Shown here piece by piece: positions 8,869 to 17,786 of a DNA stretch of 51,108 bases. The notes under the pieces were generated by a model. The model made no database searches, was not told where the DNA came from, and worked only from the letters and a program-made list of their open reading frames with translations. Location: NCBI GenBank assembly GCA_963589235.1, contig CAVAJX010000038.1, positions 1 to 51,108 of the forward strand. The letters are read 5' to 3'. Position numbers and translations under genes: made by a program. How positions within the stretch are numbered: the stretch's first letter is position 1; each line of letters starts with the position of its first letter. The stretch comes from CAG-877 sp963589235 (lineage in GTDB: Bacteria > Bacillota_I > Bacilli_A > RF39 > UBA660).

Positions 8869-9156
8869 ATGAATAAATATGAAGTTATGTTTATCGTTAG
8901 ACCTGATATGGAGGAAGCAGAAATTAAAAAGACTGCAGAAGACATGAAAAAGGTTTTAACTGATAATAAGGCTAAACTTTTAGAAGAAAAGCCATTAGGT
9001 CAAAAAGAATTAGCTTATGAAATCAATAAATTTAAAACTGGATACTATTACTTATACGTAGTAGAAGCAGATAGTGCAGCTGTAAATGAATTTGATCGTG
9101 TTGCTAGAATCAATGAAAGCCTACTTCGTCATTTAGTTGTAAAAGTAGAAGACTAA
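8869..9156 (+). CDS. rpsF: 30S ribosomal protein S6
   Basis: This is a 95-residue S6 protein, which binds the central domain of 16S rRNA together with S18. It starts with the family signature MNKYEVMFIVRPDMEEAE and contains the K-x-x-A-Y-x-I-x-K-x-K-x-G-Y-Y segment (ELAYEINKFKTGYYY). A strong AAAGGAGG ribosome binding site precedes it. First gene of the rpsF-ssb-rpsR operon, 16 bases before ssb. Confidence 0.97.
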   Translation: MNKYEVMFIVRPDMEEAEIKKTAEDMKKVLTDNKAKLLEEKPLGQKELAYEINKFKTGYYYLYVVEADSAAVNEFDRVARINESLLRHLVVKVED

Positions 9157-9172
9157 GAAAAAGAGGTATAAT

Positions 9173-9649
9173 ATGAATAAGGTATTTTTAATAGGAAGAC
9201 TAACAAGAGATCCAGAATTAAGATACACTGGTAACAACACTCCAGTAGCAACATTTTCATTAGCTGTAAATAGACCATTTTCTAACCAAGCAGGTGAAAG
9301 AGAAGCAGACTTTATAAACATCGTTGTTTGGAGAAAACAAGCAGAAAATGTTAAGAACTATTTAACACAAGGAAGTCAAGCTGCTATTGAAGGACGTATT
9401 CAAGTAAGATCATATGATGACCAATCTGGTCAAAAAAGATATGTTACAGAAGTAATTGCCGATAATGTTGAATTCTTAGGATCAAGATCTTCCACAAATA
9501 ATTCAAATAATTCATCAGCTAGTAGCAATGAACCAACACCATATGATTTTGGTGATACAAAAGAGCCAAAGGGAACAGATGTAGATAGTAATCCATTTGC
9601 AGACTTTGGTGCCAGCATTGAAATAAGTGATGATGAATTACCATTCTAA
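9173..9649 (+). CDS. ssb: Single-stranded DNA-binding protein
   Basis: This SSB coats ssDNA at forks and recruits repair and replication partners. The OB fold covers residues 1-108, with the opening MNKVFLIGRLTRDPELRYT and the YV-TEVIADNVEFLGSR end. It is followed by an Asn/Ser-rich linker and the acidic C-terminal tip DDELPF, the protein-interaction tail. The 158-residue length is typical. It lies between rpsF and rpsR as in most Firmicutes. Confidence 0.97.
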   Translation: MNKVFLIGRLTRDPELRYTGNNTPVATFSLAVNRPFSNQAGEREADFINIVVWRKQAENVKNYLTQGSQAAIEGRIQVRSYDDQSGQKRYVTEVIADNVEFLGSRSSTNNSNNSSASSNEPTPYDFGDTKEPKGTDVDSNPFADFGASIEISDDELPF

Positions 9650-9664
9650 AAAGGAGGATAAACA

Positions 9665-9883
9665 ATGGCAGAATTTAATCGTAGAAAGAAAAAAGTTTGT
9701 ATGATGTGCACAAAAAATGCAGTAGTTGATTATAAAGATCCAGAAACTTTAAAAAGATATACAAATGAAAAAGGTAAAATCGTACCAAGACGTGTAACAG
9801 GAAACTGTGCATTACATCAAAGATATATTGCTAAACAAATTAAAAGAGCACGTGCAATAGCATTAATGCCTTATACAAGATAA
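9665..9883 (+). CDS. rpsR: 30S ribosomal protein S18
   Basis: This is a 72-residue basic S18 protein. It has the family core RRVTGNCALHQRYIAKQIKRAR and the end AIALMPYT. The N-terminal CMMC together with the later Cys suggests a zinc-binding (C+) form of S18. An AAGGAGG ribosome binding site precedes the ATG. A strong terminator follows, closing the operon. Confidence 0.97.
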   Translation: MAEFNRRKKKVCMMCTKNAVVDYKDPETLKRYTNEKGKIVPRRVTGNCALHQRYIAKQIKRARAIALMPYTR

Positions 9884-9885
9884 TA

Positions 9886-9912
9886 GTGTACCAGAAATGG
9901 TATGCTTTTTTA
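9886..9912 (+). terminator. Rho-independent terminator of the rpsF operon
   Basis: GTGTACCA (9886-9893) pairs with TGGTATGC (9898-9905), including two G-U pairs, around a GAAA loop, with six T following. Confidence 0.85.
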
Positions 9913-9913
9913 T

Positions 9914-9942
9914 TAGACAAAATAGGCAAACTATTATATAAT
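9914..9942 (+). promoter_or_regulatory. Promoter of the DHH-rplI-dnaB operon
   Basis: TAGACA (9914-9919) and TATAAT (9937-9942) are 17 bases apart, directly after the rpsR terminator. Confidence 0.7.
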
Positions 9943-9968
9943 ATAGTTGACATTTGATAGGAGGCCAT

Positions 9969-10958
9969 ATGAGAATTATTGATAAAAGAAGAGAATTAAA
10001 TAAGGCAATACGAGGAAGTAAAAATGTATTTTTAATGGCCCATAAGGACCTAGACCTAGATGCACTTGGAAGTTGCATTGGACTTAGTACTGTATTAGGT
10101 CAAAAAAAGAAAAATTGCTATATAATAATAGATGATAAAAACCATGAATTAGGTGTTGAAAAAGTATTAAGAGAACTAGAAGGTTGTATAAAAATAATTA
10201 AAAGTGAAGAAGTAGATAGATATTTATATCCAAAACTATCAAAAAATCTTTTAATTATATTAGATACAAATAAAACTGACTTAGTACAAAGTAAAGACAT
10301 ATTGAAAAAAATAGAAAAAAAGGTTATTATAGACCATCATGACACATCAAAAACAACTATAAAAGGTGCACTTACAATAATTGATAATGAAGTATCAAGT
10401 ACTTGTGAAATGATAACAGAACTAGTAGAGCATAATGATGTTGAATTAGAACCATATTACGCTACTGTTTTATTATCAGGAATCGTTTTAGATACCAATA
10501 ACTTCACATTAAAAACAACAGCAGAAACATACTACGCTGCATACTACCTATCAAGTTTAGGTGCCAGTGCTAAAAAAGTACAATATCTTTTAAAACAAGA
10601 TATAATGGAATACACCGAAAGACAAAAACTATTAGCTGATATTCAAACTATAAACAATAGAATAGCTTTTACAAAAGCTACACCATATACAATATATAGA
10701 AGAGAAGACTTAGCTAAAGTTGCCGATACATTACTATTCTTTAATAATATAGAAGCATCATTTGTCATTGGTAAAATTGGTAAAGATACCGTAGGAATTA
10801 GTGCCAGAAGCCTGGGTAATTACAACATAAGTAAAATATTAGAAAAACTAGGTGGTGGCGGTGATACATACAATGGAGCTGCTAGATTTGAAAAGACAAC
10901 TATAAGTAAAGTTGAGCAAATGTTGAAAAAAGAAATACAAGATCAGGAGGGTGAATAG
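9969..10958 (+). CDS. DHH/DHHA1 phosphodiesterase (GdpP core without sensor domains)
   Basis: This is a DHH-family phosphodiesterase, probably hydrolysing c-di-AMP. Metal-site residues are seen as H25-x-x-x-D29-x-D31 (AHKDLDLDALGS), D99 (IILDT) and D122-H123-H124. The DHHA1 domain with GGGG-x-x-x-x-G-A follows at about residue 295. It lies before rplI and dnaB, exactly where full-length GdpP is found in Bacillus. The roughly 330 residues of GdpP upstream (two TM helices, PAS and degenerate GGDEF) are absent. The ATG at 9969 follows AGGAGG; the in-frame TTG at 9954 lies upstream of that ribosome binding site and is rejected. It may instead act on other linear dinucleotides (NrnA-like). Confidence 0.85.
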   Translation: MRIIDKRRELNKAIRGSKNVFLMAHKDLDLDALGSCIGLSTVLGQKKKNCYIIIDDKNHELGVEKVLRELEGCIKIIKSEEVDRYLYPKLSKNLLIILDTNKTDLVQSKDILKKIEKKVIIDHHDTSKTTIKGALTIIDNEVSSTCEMITELVEHNDVELEPYYATVLLSGIVLDTNNFTLKTTAETYYAAYYLSSLGASAKKVQYLLKQDIMEYTERQKLLADIQTINNRIAFTKATPYTIYRREDLAKVADTLLFFNNIEASFVIGKIGKDTVGISARSLGNYNISKILEKLGGGGDTYNGAARFEKTTISKVEQMLKKEIQDQEGE

Positions 10959-10959
10959 T

Positions 10960-11400
10960 ATGGAAGTAATTTTTATCAAAGATTTAAAAAATCAAGGTAA
11001 GAAAGGACAAATTAAAAACGTAAAAGATGGATATGCCCAAAACTTTCTTATCAAAAACGGTTATGCCGTAGCAAAAACTAAAGAAAACTTATCAAAGCTT
11101 GAACATGAAAAAGAGAAAAAAGCTGATGAAGATTTAAAAAACAAAAAATTAGCTGAAGAACTAAAAGCAAAACTTGATAAAGAAGTATTAGAATTCAAAG
11201 TAAAAACTGGTGAAAACGATAGAGTATTTGGAAGTATCAGTCAAAAACAAATAAAAGATAACCTACAAGAAAAAGGTTACAAAATAGAAAAGAGTCAAAT
11301 AGATAATAGTAATCAAATATCATCACTTGGCTTTCATAATGTAAACATAAATATATACGGAAATATTAAAGCAACAGTAAAAGTACATCTAGTAAAGTGA
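10960..11400 (+). CDS. rplI: 50S ribosomal protein L9
   Basis: L9 binds 23S rRNA near the L1 stalk and supports reading-frame fidelity. The start MEVIFIKDLKNQGKKGQIKN is the family signature. A long central helix (residues 45-75, K/E-rich) and a C-terminal domain with V-F-G-S-I-S follow. The ATG at 10960 fits an AGGAGG ribosome binding site 9 bases upstream; the in-frame GTG at 10951 abuts that site and is rejected. It begins one base after the DHH stop and ends with TGA, which shows TGA is a stop codon here. Confidence 0.96.
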   Translation: MEVIFIKDLKNQGKKGQIKNVKDGYAQNFLIKNGYAVAKTKENLSKLEHEKEKKADEDLKNKKLAEELKAKLDKEVLEFKVKTGENDRVFGSISQKQIKDNLQEKGYKIEKSQIDNSNQISSLGFHNVNINIYGNIKATVKVHLVK

Positions 11401-11411
11401 GGTGATGCCTA

Positions 11412-12761
11412 ATGGCTAACAAAATAATGCCAAATAACTTAGAAGCAGAAGAGTCAGTCTTAGGAGCATGTTTCTTATCAAAGTATGCCTTACAAAAAGC
11501 TACTGAAAGTCTACTACCAGAATCTTTCTATAGTGAAAAAAACGCAAAAATATTTACAGCTATGATGGACTTGGCAGAAGAAAAAACACCAATAGATTTA
11601 ACAACAATAACAAGCCATTTAAAAAAGAAAAATGAGCTTAATGAAGTTGGTGGAGTAGAATACTTAACAGAAATATTAAACTTTGTACCAACAGCAAGTA
11701 ACGTTGATTACTATATTCAAAACGTAGAAGAAACAGCTATTTTAAGAAGACTTATAGAAACAGCTAATGATATAGCAACAGAAGGATATAGAACAGATGA
11801 AACAGTAAATGAAATATTAGATAGTTCAGAAAAGAAAATACTAAGTATTGTTAAAAATAGAAAATCCAGTGAATTTAGAAGTATTAAAGATGTTTTATTA
11901 AAAACCCAGTCTGACTTGGAACGTTTATCAGAAAACAAGAGTGAAATTACTGGTTTAGCAACTGGTTGGTATGACTTAGATAAACTAACAACAGGACTAC
12001 ATCCAAATGAATTCATCATTATAGCAGCAAGACCAGCAATGGGAAAAACAGCTTTTGCACTTAATCTCGCAACACATGCCGCTATGACTCAAGACAAAAG
12101 CGTCGCTGTTTTTAACTTAGAAATGAGTGCTGAGCAATTGGCGATGCGTATTCTATCTTCCCTTGGTCAATTAGAAGGCTTCAAACTACGTACCGGTAAT
12201 TTAATGAATAATGACTGGAAAAGAATAAATGAAGCAGTATCACAATTATCCAATACAAACTTAGTAATTGATGATACACCAGGTATTACAATAGGTGAAA
12301 TTAGAGCTAAATGTCGTAGACTAGCAAGTAGTGAAAAAGGTTTAAGCCTAGTTATAATCGACTACTTACAACTAATTTCCGGTGGTAAAAACTATGGAGC
12401 AAATCGTCAACAAGAAGTATCAGATATTTCACGTAGTTTAAAAACACTTGCTATGGAATTAAATGTTCCAATAATAGCGTTATCACAGTTATCAAGAAGT
12501 GTAGAAGGAAGAGAAGATAAGAGACCATTAATGAGTGACTTAAGAGAATCAGGCTCAATCGAGCAAGATGCTGATATTGTAGCTTTCTTATATCGTGATG
12601 ACTATTACAATAAAGAAGCACGTACAGAAGATAATACAAGTATCAGTGAATTAATAATAGGAAAACATCGTAATGGACCAACCGCAACAATAGAATTACT
12701 ATTTAAAAAGAATACTTCGACATTCTTAAACTTAAAAAGAGAGAATAAGGAGGCCAACTAG
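11412..12761 (+). CDS. dnaB: Replicative DNA helicase
   Basis: This is the hexameric 5'-3' fork helicase (DnaC in Bacillus naming). The N-terminal primase-interacting domain begins with NLEAEESVLGACF. The RecA-like domain has Walker A ARPAMGKTA at about residue 204 and the Walker B region LVIIDYLQLI, then SLKTLAMELNVPIIALSQLSR and the C-terminal KHRNGPT motif. At 449 residues it is complete. It follows rplI as in Bacillus and overlaps the next gene by one base, implying translational coupling. Confidence 0.97.
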   Translation: MANKIMPNNLEAEESVLGACFLSKYALQKATESLLPESFYSEKNAKIFTAMMDLAEEKTPIDLTTITSHLKKKNELNEVGGVEYLTEILNFVPTASNVDYYIQNVEETAILRRLIETANDIATEGYRTDETVNEILDSSEKKILSIVKNRKSSEFRSIKDVLLKTQSDLERLSENKSEITGLATGWYDLDKLTTGLHPNEFIIIAARPAMGKTAFALNLATHAAMTQDKSVAVFNLEMSAEQLAMRILSSLGQLEGFKLRTGNLMNNDWKRINEAVSQLSNTNLVIDDTPGITIGEIRAKCRRLASSEKGLSLVIIDYLQLISGGKNYGANRQQEVSDISRSLKTLAMELNVPIIALSQLSRSVEGREDKRPLMSDLRESGSIEQDADIVAFLYRDDYYNKEARTEDNTSISELIIGKHRNGPTATIELLFKKNTSTFLNLKRENKEAN

Positions 12762-14281
12762 TGAAGAAAAATAAATTATCAATAATTTTATCAATAACAT
12801 TAGTACTAAGCCTTTTTCTAGTAACTGGTTTTACTCCTAAAAGACTAACGACTCATACCGTTTACCATGTATATTTAAAAGGTGAATCTTTAGGTATTAT
12901 AAAATCTAAACAAAGTCTTGAAGAGTACATCAATAAAAAGCAGTCAGAAGTAAAGAAAAAATATAATGTAGATAAAGTATATATTCCATCTGATTTGGAT
13001 ATTGTTAAAGAAATAACATATGATAATGATTTAACGTCAGTAGAAAAAATATATAATAAAATCAAAGATATTTCGCCATTTACTATTTCTGGTTATGCCA
13101 TTACTATAAAAGGATTAGATACAAAAGATGCTTCAACTGGTAAAAAAATAAAAGGTAAAAACCAAGTAATATACGTTCTAGATAAAGAAGTTTTTACAGA
13201 CGCTGTAGAAAATATTGTAAAATCATTTGTATCAGAAGAGGATTATGAAGCATTTGCAAATGATACACAAAAAGAAATAGATAAAACCGGCAAAATAATA
13301 GAGAAAATATATATTGAAAACACCATAACTATAAAACAAAAAAAAATACCTATAGATAAAGAAATATATCAAGATTCAAAAGAATTAAGTAAATACTTAT
13401 TATTTGGAACAACGTCAGAACAACAAAAATACATAGTTCAACCAGGAGATACGATAGAAGATGTAGCCTTCAACAATAAAATCTCAACAGAAGAATTTTT
13501 AATAGCGAACCCTAGTATCAGTAGTGCTAATAGTTTGTTATACTCAGGTCAGGAAGTAACTTTAGGTATTTTAAAACCACAGTTCAATGTTGTAGAATGG
13601 GATTATGTAGTTACAGAAGAAGAGAAAAAATTTACTACAGAAACGCGATACGATAATGATAAATACGTAGGATATACAGAAATTGCTCAAAAGGGAGTAA
13701 ATGGATTAAACAAAGTAAGTAATAAAGTACAAAAGGTTAATGGAGAAATTACTAGCTTGGTTAATGTAGAAACAGAAACTATAAAAGAACCTATAACTGA
13801 AATAATTATAAAAGGTGGTAAAAAGTCAAGCTATTATGGATATGGAGCTGTTCTTCCTACCAAAGGAGAATGGGGATGGCCTGCATCATGTTCATCAATT
13901 TCATCATCATTTGGATATAGATGGGGAACATTACATGATGGTACCGATATAGCGGGCTGTGGCTATGGATCAAATATATTTGCAGCACAATCAGGTACCG
14001 TTGTAGAGTCAAAAAAGAAGACAGGATCATATGCTGGTGGCTATGGTGACAATGGTGAATACATAACAATAGACCATCATAACGGATATTATACTCTATA
14101 CGCACATTTGTGCCCAGGATGTAGATATGTTAGTGTTGGTGATACAGTGACAAAAGGACAGGTCATTGGTGGCATGGGACAGACAGGAATGGCAACAGGA
14201 GTTCATTTACACTTCTCATTATGGCAAGGATATCCATATCGTTCTGGAAGTAGAGCTCTAAATGCTATGAACTATTATTAA
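12761..14281 (+). CDS. Secreted LysM-G5-M23 peptidoglycan endopeptidase
   Basis: This exported cell-wall hydrolase has 506 residues. An N-terminal signal or anchor (residues 6-24) comes first. A LysM-like domain (YIVQPGDTIEDVAFNN) and a G5-like domain (about 270-350) follow, then a C-terminal M23/LytM domain with zinc motifs H-D-G-T-D and HLHF. M23 enzymes cut peptide cross-links. The start is GTG, overlapping the last base of dnaB, with AAGGAGG 7 bases upstream. It occupies the place next to walJ where wall-homeostasis genes are common. Its stop overlaps the walJ start (TAATG), so the operon continues. Confidence 0.9.
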   Translation: MKKNKLSIILSITLVLSLFLVTGFTPKRLTTHTVYHVYLKGESLGIIKSKQSLEEYINKKQSEVKKKYNVDKVYIPSDLDIVKEITYDNDLTSVEKIYNKIKDISPFTISGYAITIKGLDTKDASTGKKIKGKNQVIYVLDKEVFTDAVENIVKSFVSEEDYEAFANDTQKEIDKTGKIIEKIYIENTITIKQKKIPIDKEIYQDSKELSKYLLFGTTSEQQKYIVQPGDTIEDVAFNNKISTEEFLIANPSISSANSLLYSGQEVTLGILKPQFNVVEWDYVVTEEEKKFTTETRYDNDKYVGYTEIAQKGVNGLNKVSNKVQKVNGEITSLVNVETETIKEPITEIIIKGGKKSSYYGYGAVLPTKGEWGWPASCSSISSSFGYRWGTLHDGTDIAGCGYGSNIFAAQSGTVVESKKKTGSYAGGYGDNGEYITIDHHNGYYTLYAHLCPGCRYVSVGDTVTKGQVIGGMGQTGMATGVHLHFSLWQGYPYRSGSRALNAMNYY

Positions 14282-15036
14282 TGAAATTCAAAGTAATAGC
14301 GTCCGGATCTAAAGGAAACAGTACAATTGTATTTACTAATAATACAAAAATAGTAATTGATATGGGAATTTCCTATCTAACTCTAAAAAAGAGTTTAGAA
14401 GAGGATTCCCTTTCTTTAGATAATTTTACCGGAATTTTAATAACCCATTGCCACAAAGACCATATAAACGGTCTAGCGTCCCTAATTAAACATACAAGAT
14501 TAAAAGTATACATTCCAGAAAAAATGTATGATAGTCTAAAAGAAGTAGTAGAAAAAGACTCATGCGTATTTATAGATGATAATTTTTCTATTGGAGACTT
14601 AAATATAGAACTAATTCATACATCACATGATGCTCCAGCATCAGTAGGATACATAATTGAAAATAACAAAAAGACACTTGTCTATGTAACAGATACTGGC
14701 TATATAAATAGAAAATTCTTAGCCAGAATGACTGAAAAAGACTGTTATATAATAGAAAGTAATCATGATGAAAAAATGTTAATGGATGGACCTTATCCAA
14801 GATTTCTAAAAGAGAGAGTAATTAGTGATAAAGGCCATTTATCAAATACCACCACAGCTAAATACCTTCAAAAACTAATTGGAGAGAATACTAAAAATAT
14901 AGTACTAGCTCACTTAAGTGAAACAAATAACACCGAAGAGTTAGCTTTAACTACTGTAAAAGATGCTTTAAATAATGATAACTTAAATATTATTGTTGCT
15001 CATCAACATAATCCTAGTCCTATAATAGAGGTGTAA
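14281..15036 (+). CDS. walJ: Metallo-beta-lactamase-fold hydrolase WalJ/YycJ
   Basis: The protein has the MBL fold with the metal motif T55-H-C-H-K-D-H61 and a family-typical start (KVIASGSKGNSTIV). Length and sequence fit WalJ/YycJ, an exonuclease-like member linked to mismatch repair or to cell-wall/division coordination in Firmicutes. Here it is downstream of dnaB and upstream of rlmH; the walRK genes that normally sit nearby are not in this window. Start and stop of adjacent genes overlap or are two bases apart. Confidence 0.9.
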   Translation: MKFKVIASGSKGNSTIVFTNNTKIVIDMGISYLTLKKSLEEDSLSLDNFTGILITHCHKDHINGLASLIKHTRLKVYIPEKMYDSLKEVVEKDSCVFIDDNFSIGDLNIELIHTSHDAPASVGYIIENNKKTLVYVTDTGYINRKFLARMTEKDCYIIESNHDEKMLMDGPYPRFLKERVISDKGHLSNTTTAKYLQKLIGENTKNIVLAHLSETNNTEELALTTVKDALNNDNLNIIVAHQHNPSPIIEV

Positions 15037-15037
15037 T

Positions 15038-15493
15038 ATGATTAAAATAATTGCGATAGGTAGCATAAAAGAAAAATATTTAAAAGATGCCATTGCTGAA
15101 TACCAAAAAAGACTTCAAAAATATACAAGTCTTGAAATAGTAGAGTTAAAAGACGAAAGCTTTGATGATATAGACAAAACTCTTAACAAAGAAGCTGAAA
15201 AAATAAAGAAGCATATATCAGAAAAAGACTACATAATAACTTTAGAAATTGAAGGAAAACAACTAGACTCAATAGAGTTTTCTAAAAAGTTAGAAAATAT
15301 TCAATTAGAAACAAGTAATATTACCTTTATCATTGGTGGTAGTTATGGACTAAGTACTGAGATAAAAGAAATGTCTAATTATCATTTATCAATATCAAAA
15401 ATGACATTTCCACATCAACTATTCAGAGTAATATTATTAGAACAAATATATAGAGCATTTAAAATAAAAAATAACGAAAGTTATCATAAGTAG
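15038..15493 (+). CDS. rlmH: 23S rRNA pseudouridine-1915 N3-methyltransferase RlmH
   Basis: This SPOUT methyltransferase modifies pseudouridine 1915 in helix 69 of 23S rRNA using SAM. The conserved core FIIGGSYGLS forms the SAM knot region. SKMTFPHQLFRVILLEQIYRA and the C-terminal YHK are diagnostic. Length is 151 residues against about 155-160 usual. It lies one base after walJ, as in Bacillus (yydA). Confidence 0.95.
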   Translation: MIKIIAIGSIKEKYLKDAIAEYQKRLQKYTSLEIVELKDESFDDIDKTLNKEAEKIKKHISEKDYIITLEIEGKQLDSIEFSKKLENIQLETSNITFIIGGSYGLSTEIKEMSNYHLSISKMTFPHQLFRVILLEQIYRAFKIKNNESYHK

Positions 15494-15505
15494 GGGGAAT
15501 CATCT

Positions 15506-16168
15506 ATGATAGGAAACAATTGGGATAACATATTAAAAGAAGAATTTGAAAAAGATTACTTCAAAGAACTAATGAAATTTGTTAGCCAAGAATACAAAAA
15601 TAAAACTATCTATCCTAAACAGAGTGATGTCTTTAATGCCTTTCGTTATACAGATTTTGACAATGTAAAGGTTGTAATCCTTGGTCAAGATCCTTATCAT
15701 GGACCTAATCAAGCCGAAGGATTATCCTTTTCTGTAAGTAATGAAGTCTTAAAACCACCGTCATTGAAAAACATTTTTAAGGAACTAGAAAGTGATATAC
15801 AAATACCATTTCCAGAACATAACTCACTTAAATCTTGGGCAAAAGAGGGAGTTCTTCTATTGAATGCAGTCTTAACTGTAGAAGAACATAACCCGACTTC
15901 CCATAAAGATCATGGCTGGGAAACATTTACTGATGATATTATAAAAATAATTAATAATAAAAAAACACCAGTAGTGTTTATCTTATGGGGCTCATATGCT
16001 AGAAATAAAAAAAGTTTAATTACAAATCCAATACATTATGTAATTGAGTCTCCACATCCTTCGCCATTTTCAGCATATTCTGGATTCTTTGGTAGTAAAC
16101 CATTTTCTAAAACAAATAACTTTTTAAAAAGCAAAGGTTTAAAAGAAATAAACTGGCGCATAGAATAA
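15506..16168 (+). CDS. ung: Uracil-DNA glycosylase
   Basis: This family 1 UDG removes uracil from DNA. The water-activating loop GQDPYHG is present, as are LLLNAVLTVE and the Leu-intercalation loop SPHPSPFSAYSGFFG with the catalytic His. At 220 residues it is complete. It is the last gene of the long dnaB operon and ends at a bidirectional terminator facing pta. A GGGGGA ribosome binding site precedes the ATG. Confidence 0.96.
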   Translation: MIGNNWDNILKEEFEKDYFKELMKFVSQEYKNKTIYPKQSDVFNAFRYTDFDNVKVVILGQDPYHGPNQAEGLSFSVSNEVLKPPSLKNIFKELESDIQIPFPEHNSLKSWAKEGVLLLNAVLTVEEHNPTSHKDHGWETFTDDIIKIINNKKTPVVFILWGSYARNKKSLITNPIHYVIESPHPSPFSAYSGFFGSKPFSKTNNFLKSKGLKEINWRIE

Positions 16169-16169
16169 A

Positions 16170-16200
16170 AAAGGTACTTCAATTCGAAGTACTTTTATTT
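16170..16200. terminator. Bidirectional terminator between ung and pta
   Basis: GTACTTC (16174-16180) pairs with GAAGTAC (16186-16192). The stem is flanked by an A-run on the left and a T-run on the right, so it serves both convergent genes. It overlaps the pta stop codon. Confidence 0.85.
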
Positions 16201-17184
16201 TTGTGCTTGAACAGCCGTAATAGCAATAACTCCAAGTATATCGTCTACGCTACAACCACGAGATAAATCATTAACTGGAGCAGCCAAACCTTGACAAATA
16301 GGACCATACGCTTGAGCCTTAGCCAAACGTTGTACTAATTTATATCCAGAGTTACCTGCATCTAAGTCAGGAAAAATTAATACATCAGCCTTACCAGCAA
16401 CTAAACTTCCAGGAGCCTTACTTCTAGCAACCTCAGGTACAATTGCGGCATCAACTTGTAATTCACCATCCATATTATAATCAGGATATTTCTCATTTGC
16501 ATATTTTACAGCTCTAATAACCTTATCAACATCGGCATGTTTTGCACTACCTTTTGTTGAATGAGATATGAAAGCAACCCAAGGATCAGCTTTAGTAAGA
16601 AGTTTGAAACTATCAGCACTTTCTTTCGCGATACTAGCAAGTTCTACATCAGTAGGATTTTGTACTAATCCAGAATCAGCAAAAATAAATGTTCCATTCA
16701 AACCATAATCACAGTCAGGTACACACATTAAAAAGAAAGCAGATACCAAGTCAACTCCTTGCTTAGCTTTAATTATTTGCAAAGCCGGACGCAAAGTATC
16801 AGACGTAGGATGACATGCACCAGATACAACACCATCAGCTTTACCTAGTTTTACTAACATACAAGCAAAATACATATAGTCATTATGTAATAACTCAGCG
16901 GCCTCATCATAAGTTAATCCTTTATCTTTCCTTAAAAGATAAAGTTCATTAACCATATTTTCTGTATCAGGATAAGTACTTGGATTTATTACTTCTATCC
17001 TTTCGCTTCCCTCAATATTAAATTTTTTGATTTCCTCACTATCACCAATAACAACAATTCTAGCAAGTCCTTCATCAGTAGCACTAACAGCAGCCTTAAG
17101 TACTCTTTCATCCATAGACTCAGGTAATACTATAGTCTTAATATTATTTTTAGCTCTTTCTTTAATACTATCAATAAAATTCAT
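16195..17184 (-). CDS. pta: Phosphate acetyltransferase
   Basis: Pta interconverts acetyl-CoA and acetyl phosphate, supporting acetate fermentation. The 329-residue protein is the short Pta form without the N-terminal DRTGG region. It contains the PTA_PTB fold with TIVLPESMDERVLKAA at the start, GACHPTSDTLRPALQ, FADSGLVQNPT and the end region PDLDAGNSGYKLVQRLA. It is the second gene of a lemA-pta unit, 11 bases after lemA, with a GAAGGATG ribosome binding site. Confidence 0.95.
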   Translation of the reverse strand: MNFIDSIKERAKNNIKTIVLPESMDERVLKAAVSATDEGLARIVVIGDSEEIKKFNIEGSERIEVINPSTYPDTENMVNELYLLRKDKGLTYDEAAELLHNDYMYFACMLVKLGKADGVVSGACHPTSDTLRPALQIIKAKQGVDLVSAFFLMCVPDCDYGLNGTFIFADSGLVQNPTDVELASIAKESADSFKLLTKADPWVAFISHSTKGSAKHADVDKVIRAVKYANEKYPDYNMDGELQVDAAIVPEVARSKAPGSLVAGKADVLIFPDLDAGNSGYKLVQRLAKAQAYGPICQGLAAPVNDLSRGCSVDDILGVIAITAVQAQK

Positions 17185-17195
17185 ATATCATCCTT

Positions 17196-17729
17196 CTATC
17201 TATCTTTTAATATTTCAAACATTTCTCTTTTTTCATCAGAGTAAAAACTTTTTTTCTTATATCTTCTAAAGAAACCAACAATATTAGAAGGAAAAGAAAC
17301 AACTAAACTATTAAAAACTATTACCGCGTCATTATAAAACTTAACAGCTCCAGAAAGCTCAATTTCATTTTTCTTTAACTCTTCCAAAATACTATTTAAA
17401 GAATCACTTTTAAGTAATTTTTCATTTTCATCTATAGTTTTTAATAAATCATTATAATTTTTTCTTAATAAATCATTAAATTCAAAATGATTAAGAGCGT
17501 CAGGATTTATATTTAAAACCTCAGGTAAAAACTCTTCTATTTTTAATTCTTTAATAATAATAGGACAAGTTCTTTCTAATAAATCTTTTTTAGTATGTAA
17601 CAAAGCATCTATATTATTTTCAGCTTCTTCTATTTTAATAATCGCAAACTGAAACTTATTATTAAGTATACTAATAAAAATCAGAATAAGAGCTAATCCC
17701 ACAACAACACCAAGAATTATTTCTAACAT
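17196..17729 (-). CDS. LemA family membrane protein
   Basis: The predicted protein has 177 residues. An N-terminal TM helix (residues 2-20) is followed by a long helical, charged cytoplasmic or extracytoplasmic part. The family-typical FYNDAVIVFNSLVVSFPSNIVGFF lies near the C-terminus. LemA function is unsettled. The ATG at 17729 follows AGAGGTGG. A longer frame to 17849 is open, but its extra N-terminus is the read-through of a mobile element (17787-18150) and lacks a proper start region. It is co-transcribed with pta. Confidence 0.8.
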   Translation of the reverse strand: MLEIILGVVVGLALILIFISILNNKFQFAIIKIEEAENNIDALLHTKKDLLERTCPIIIKELKIEEFLPEVLNINPDALNHFEFNDLLRKNYNDLLKTIDENEKLLKSDSLNSILEELKKNEIELSGAVKFYNDAVIVFNSLVVSFPSNIVGFFRRYKKKSFYSDEKREMFEILKDR

Positions 17730-17751
17730 AAAACCACCTCTAATTATTACA

Positions 17752-17780
17752 ATTATATCAAAATAATGTTTTATAAACAA
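17752..17780 (-). promoter_or_regulatory. Promoter of lemA-pta
   Basis: On the minus strand TTGTTT (17780-17775) and TATAAT (17757-17752) are 17 bases apart, with TGA before the -10 giving an extended element. It begins only 7 bases outside the right end of the mobile element. Confidence 0.7.
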
Positions 17781-17786
17781 CTTCCT

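Noticed and set aside
9848..9857. CACGTG in rpsR as a parS core
   Set aside because: The flanks are not palindromic like parS and the hexamer lies within conserved codons.
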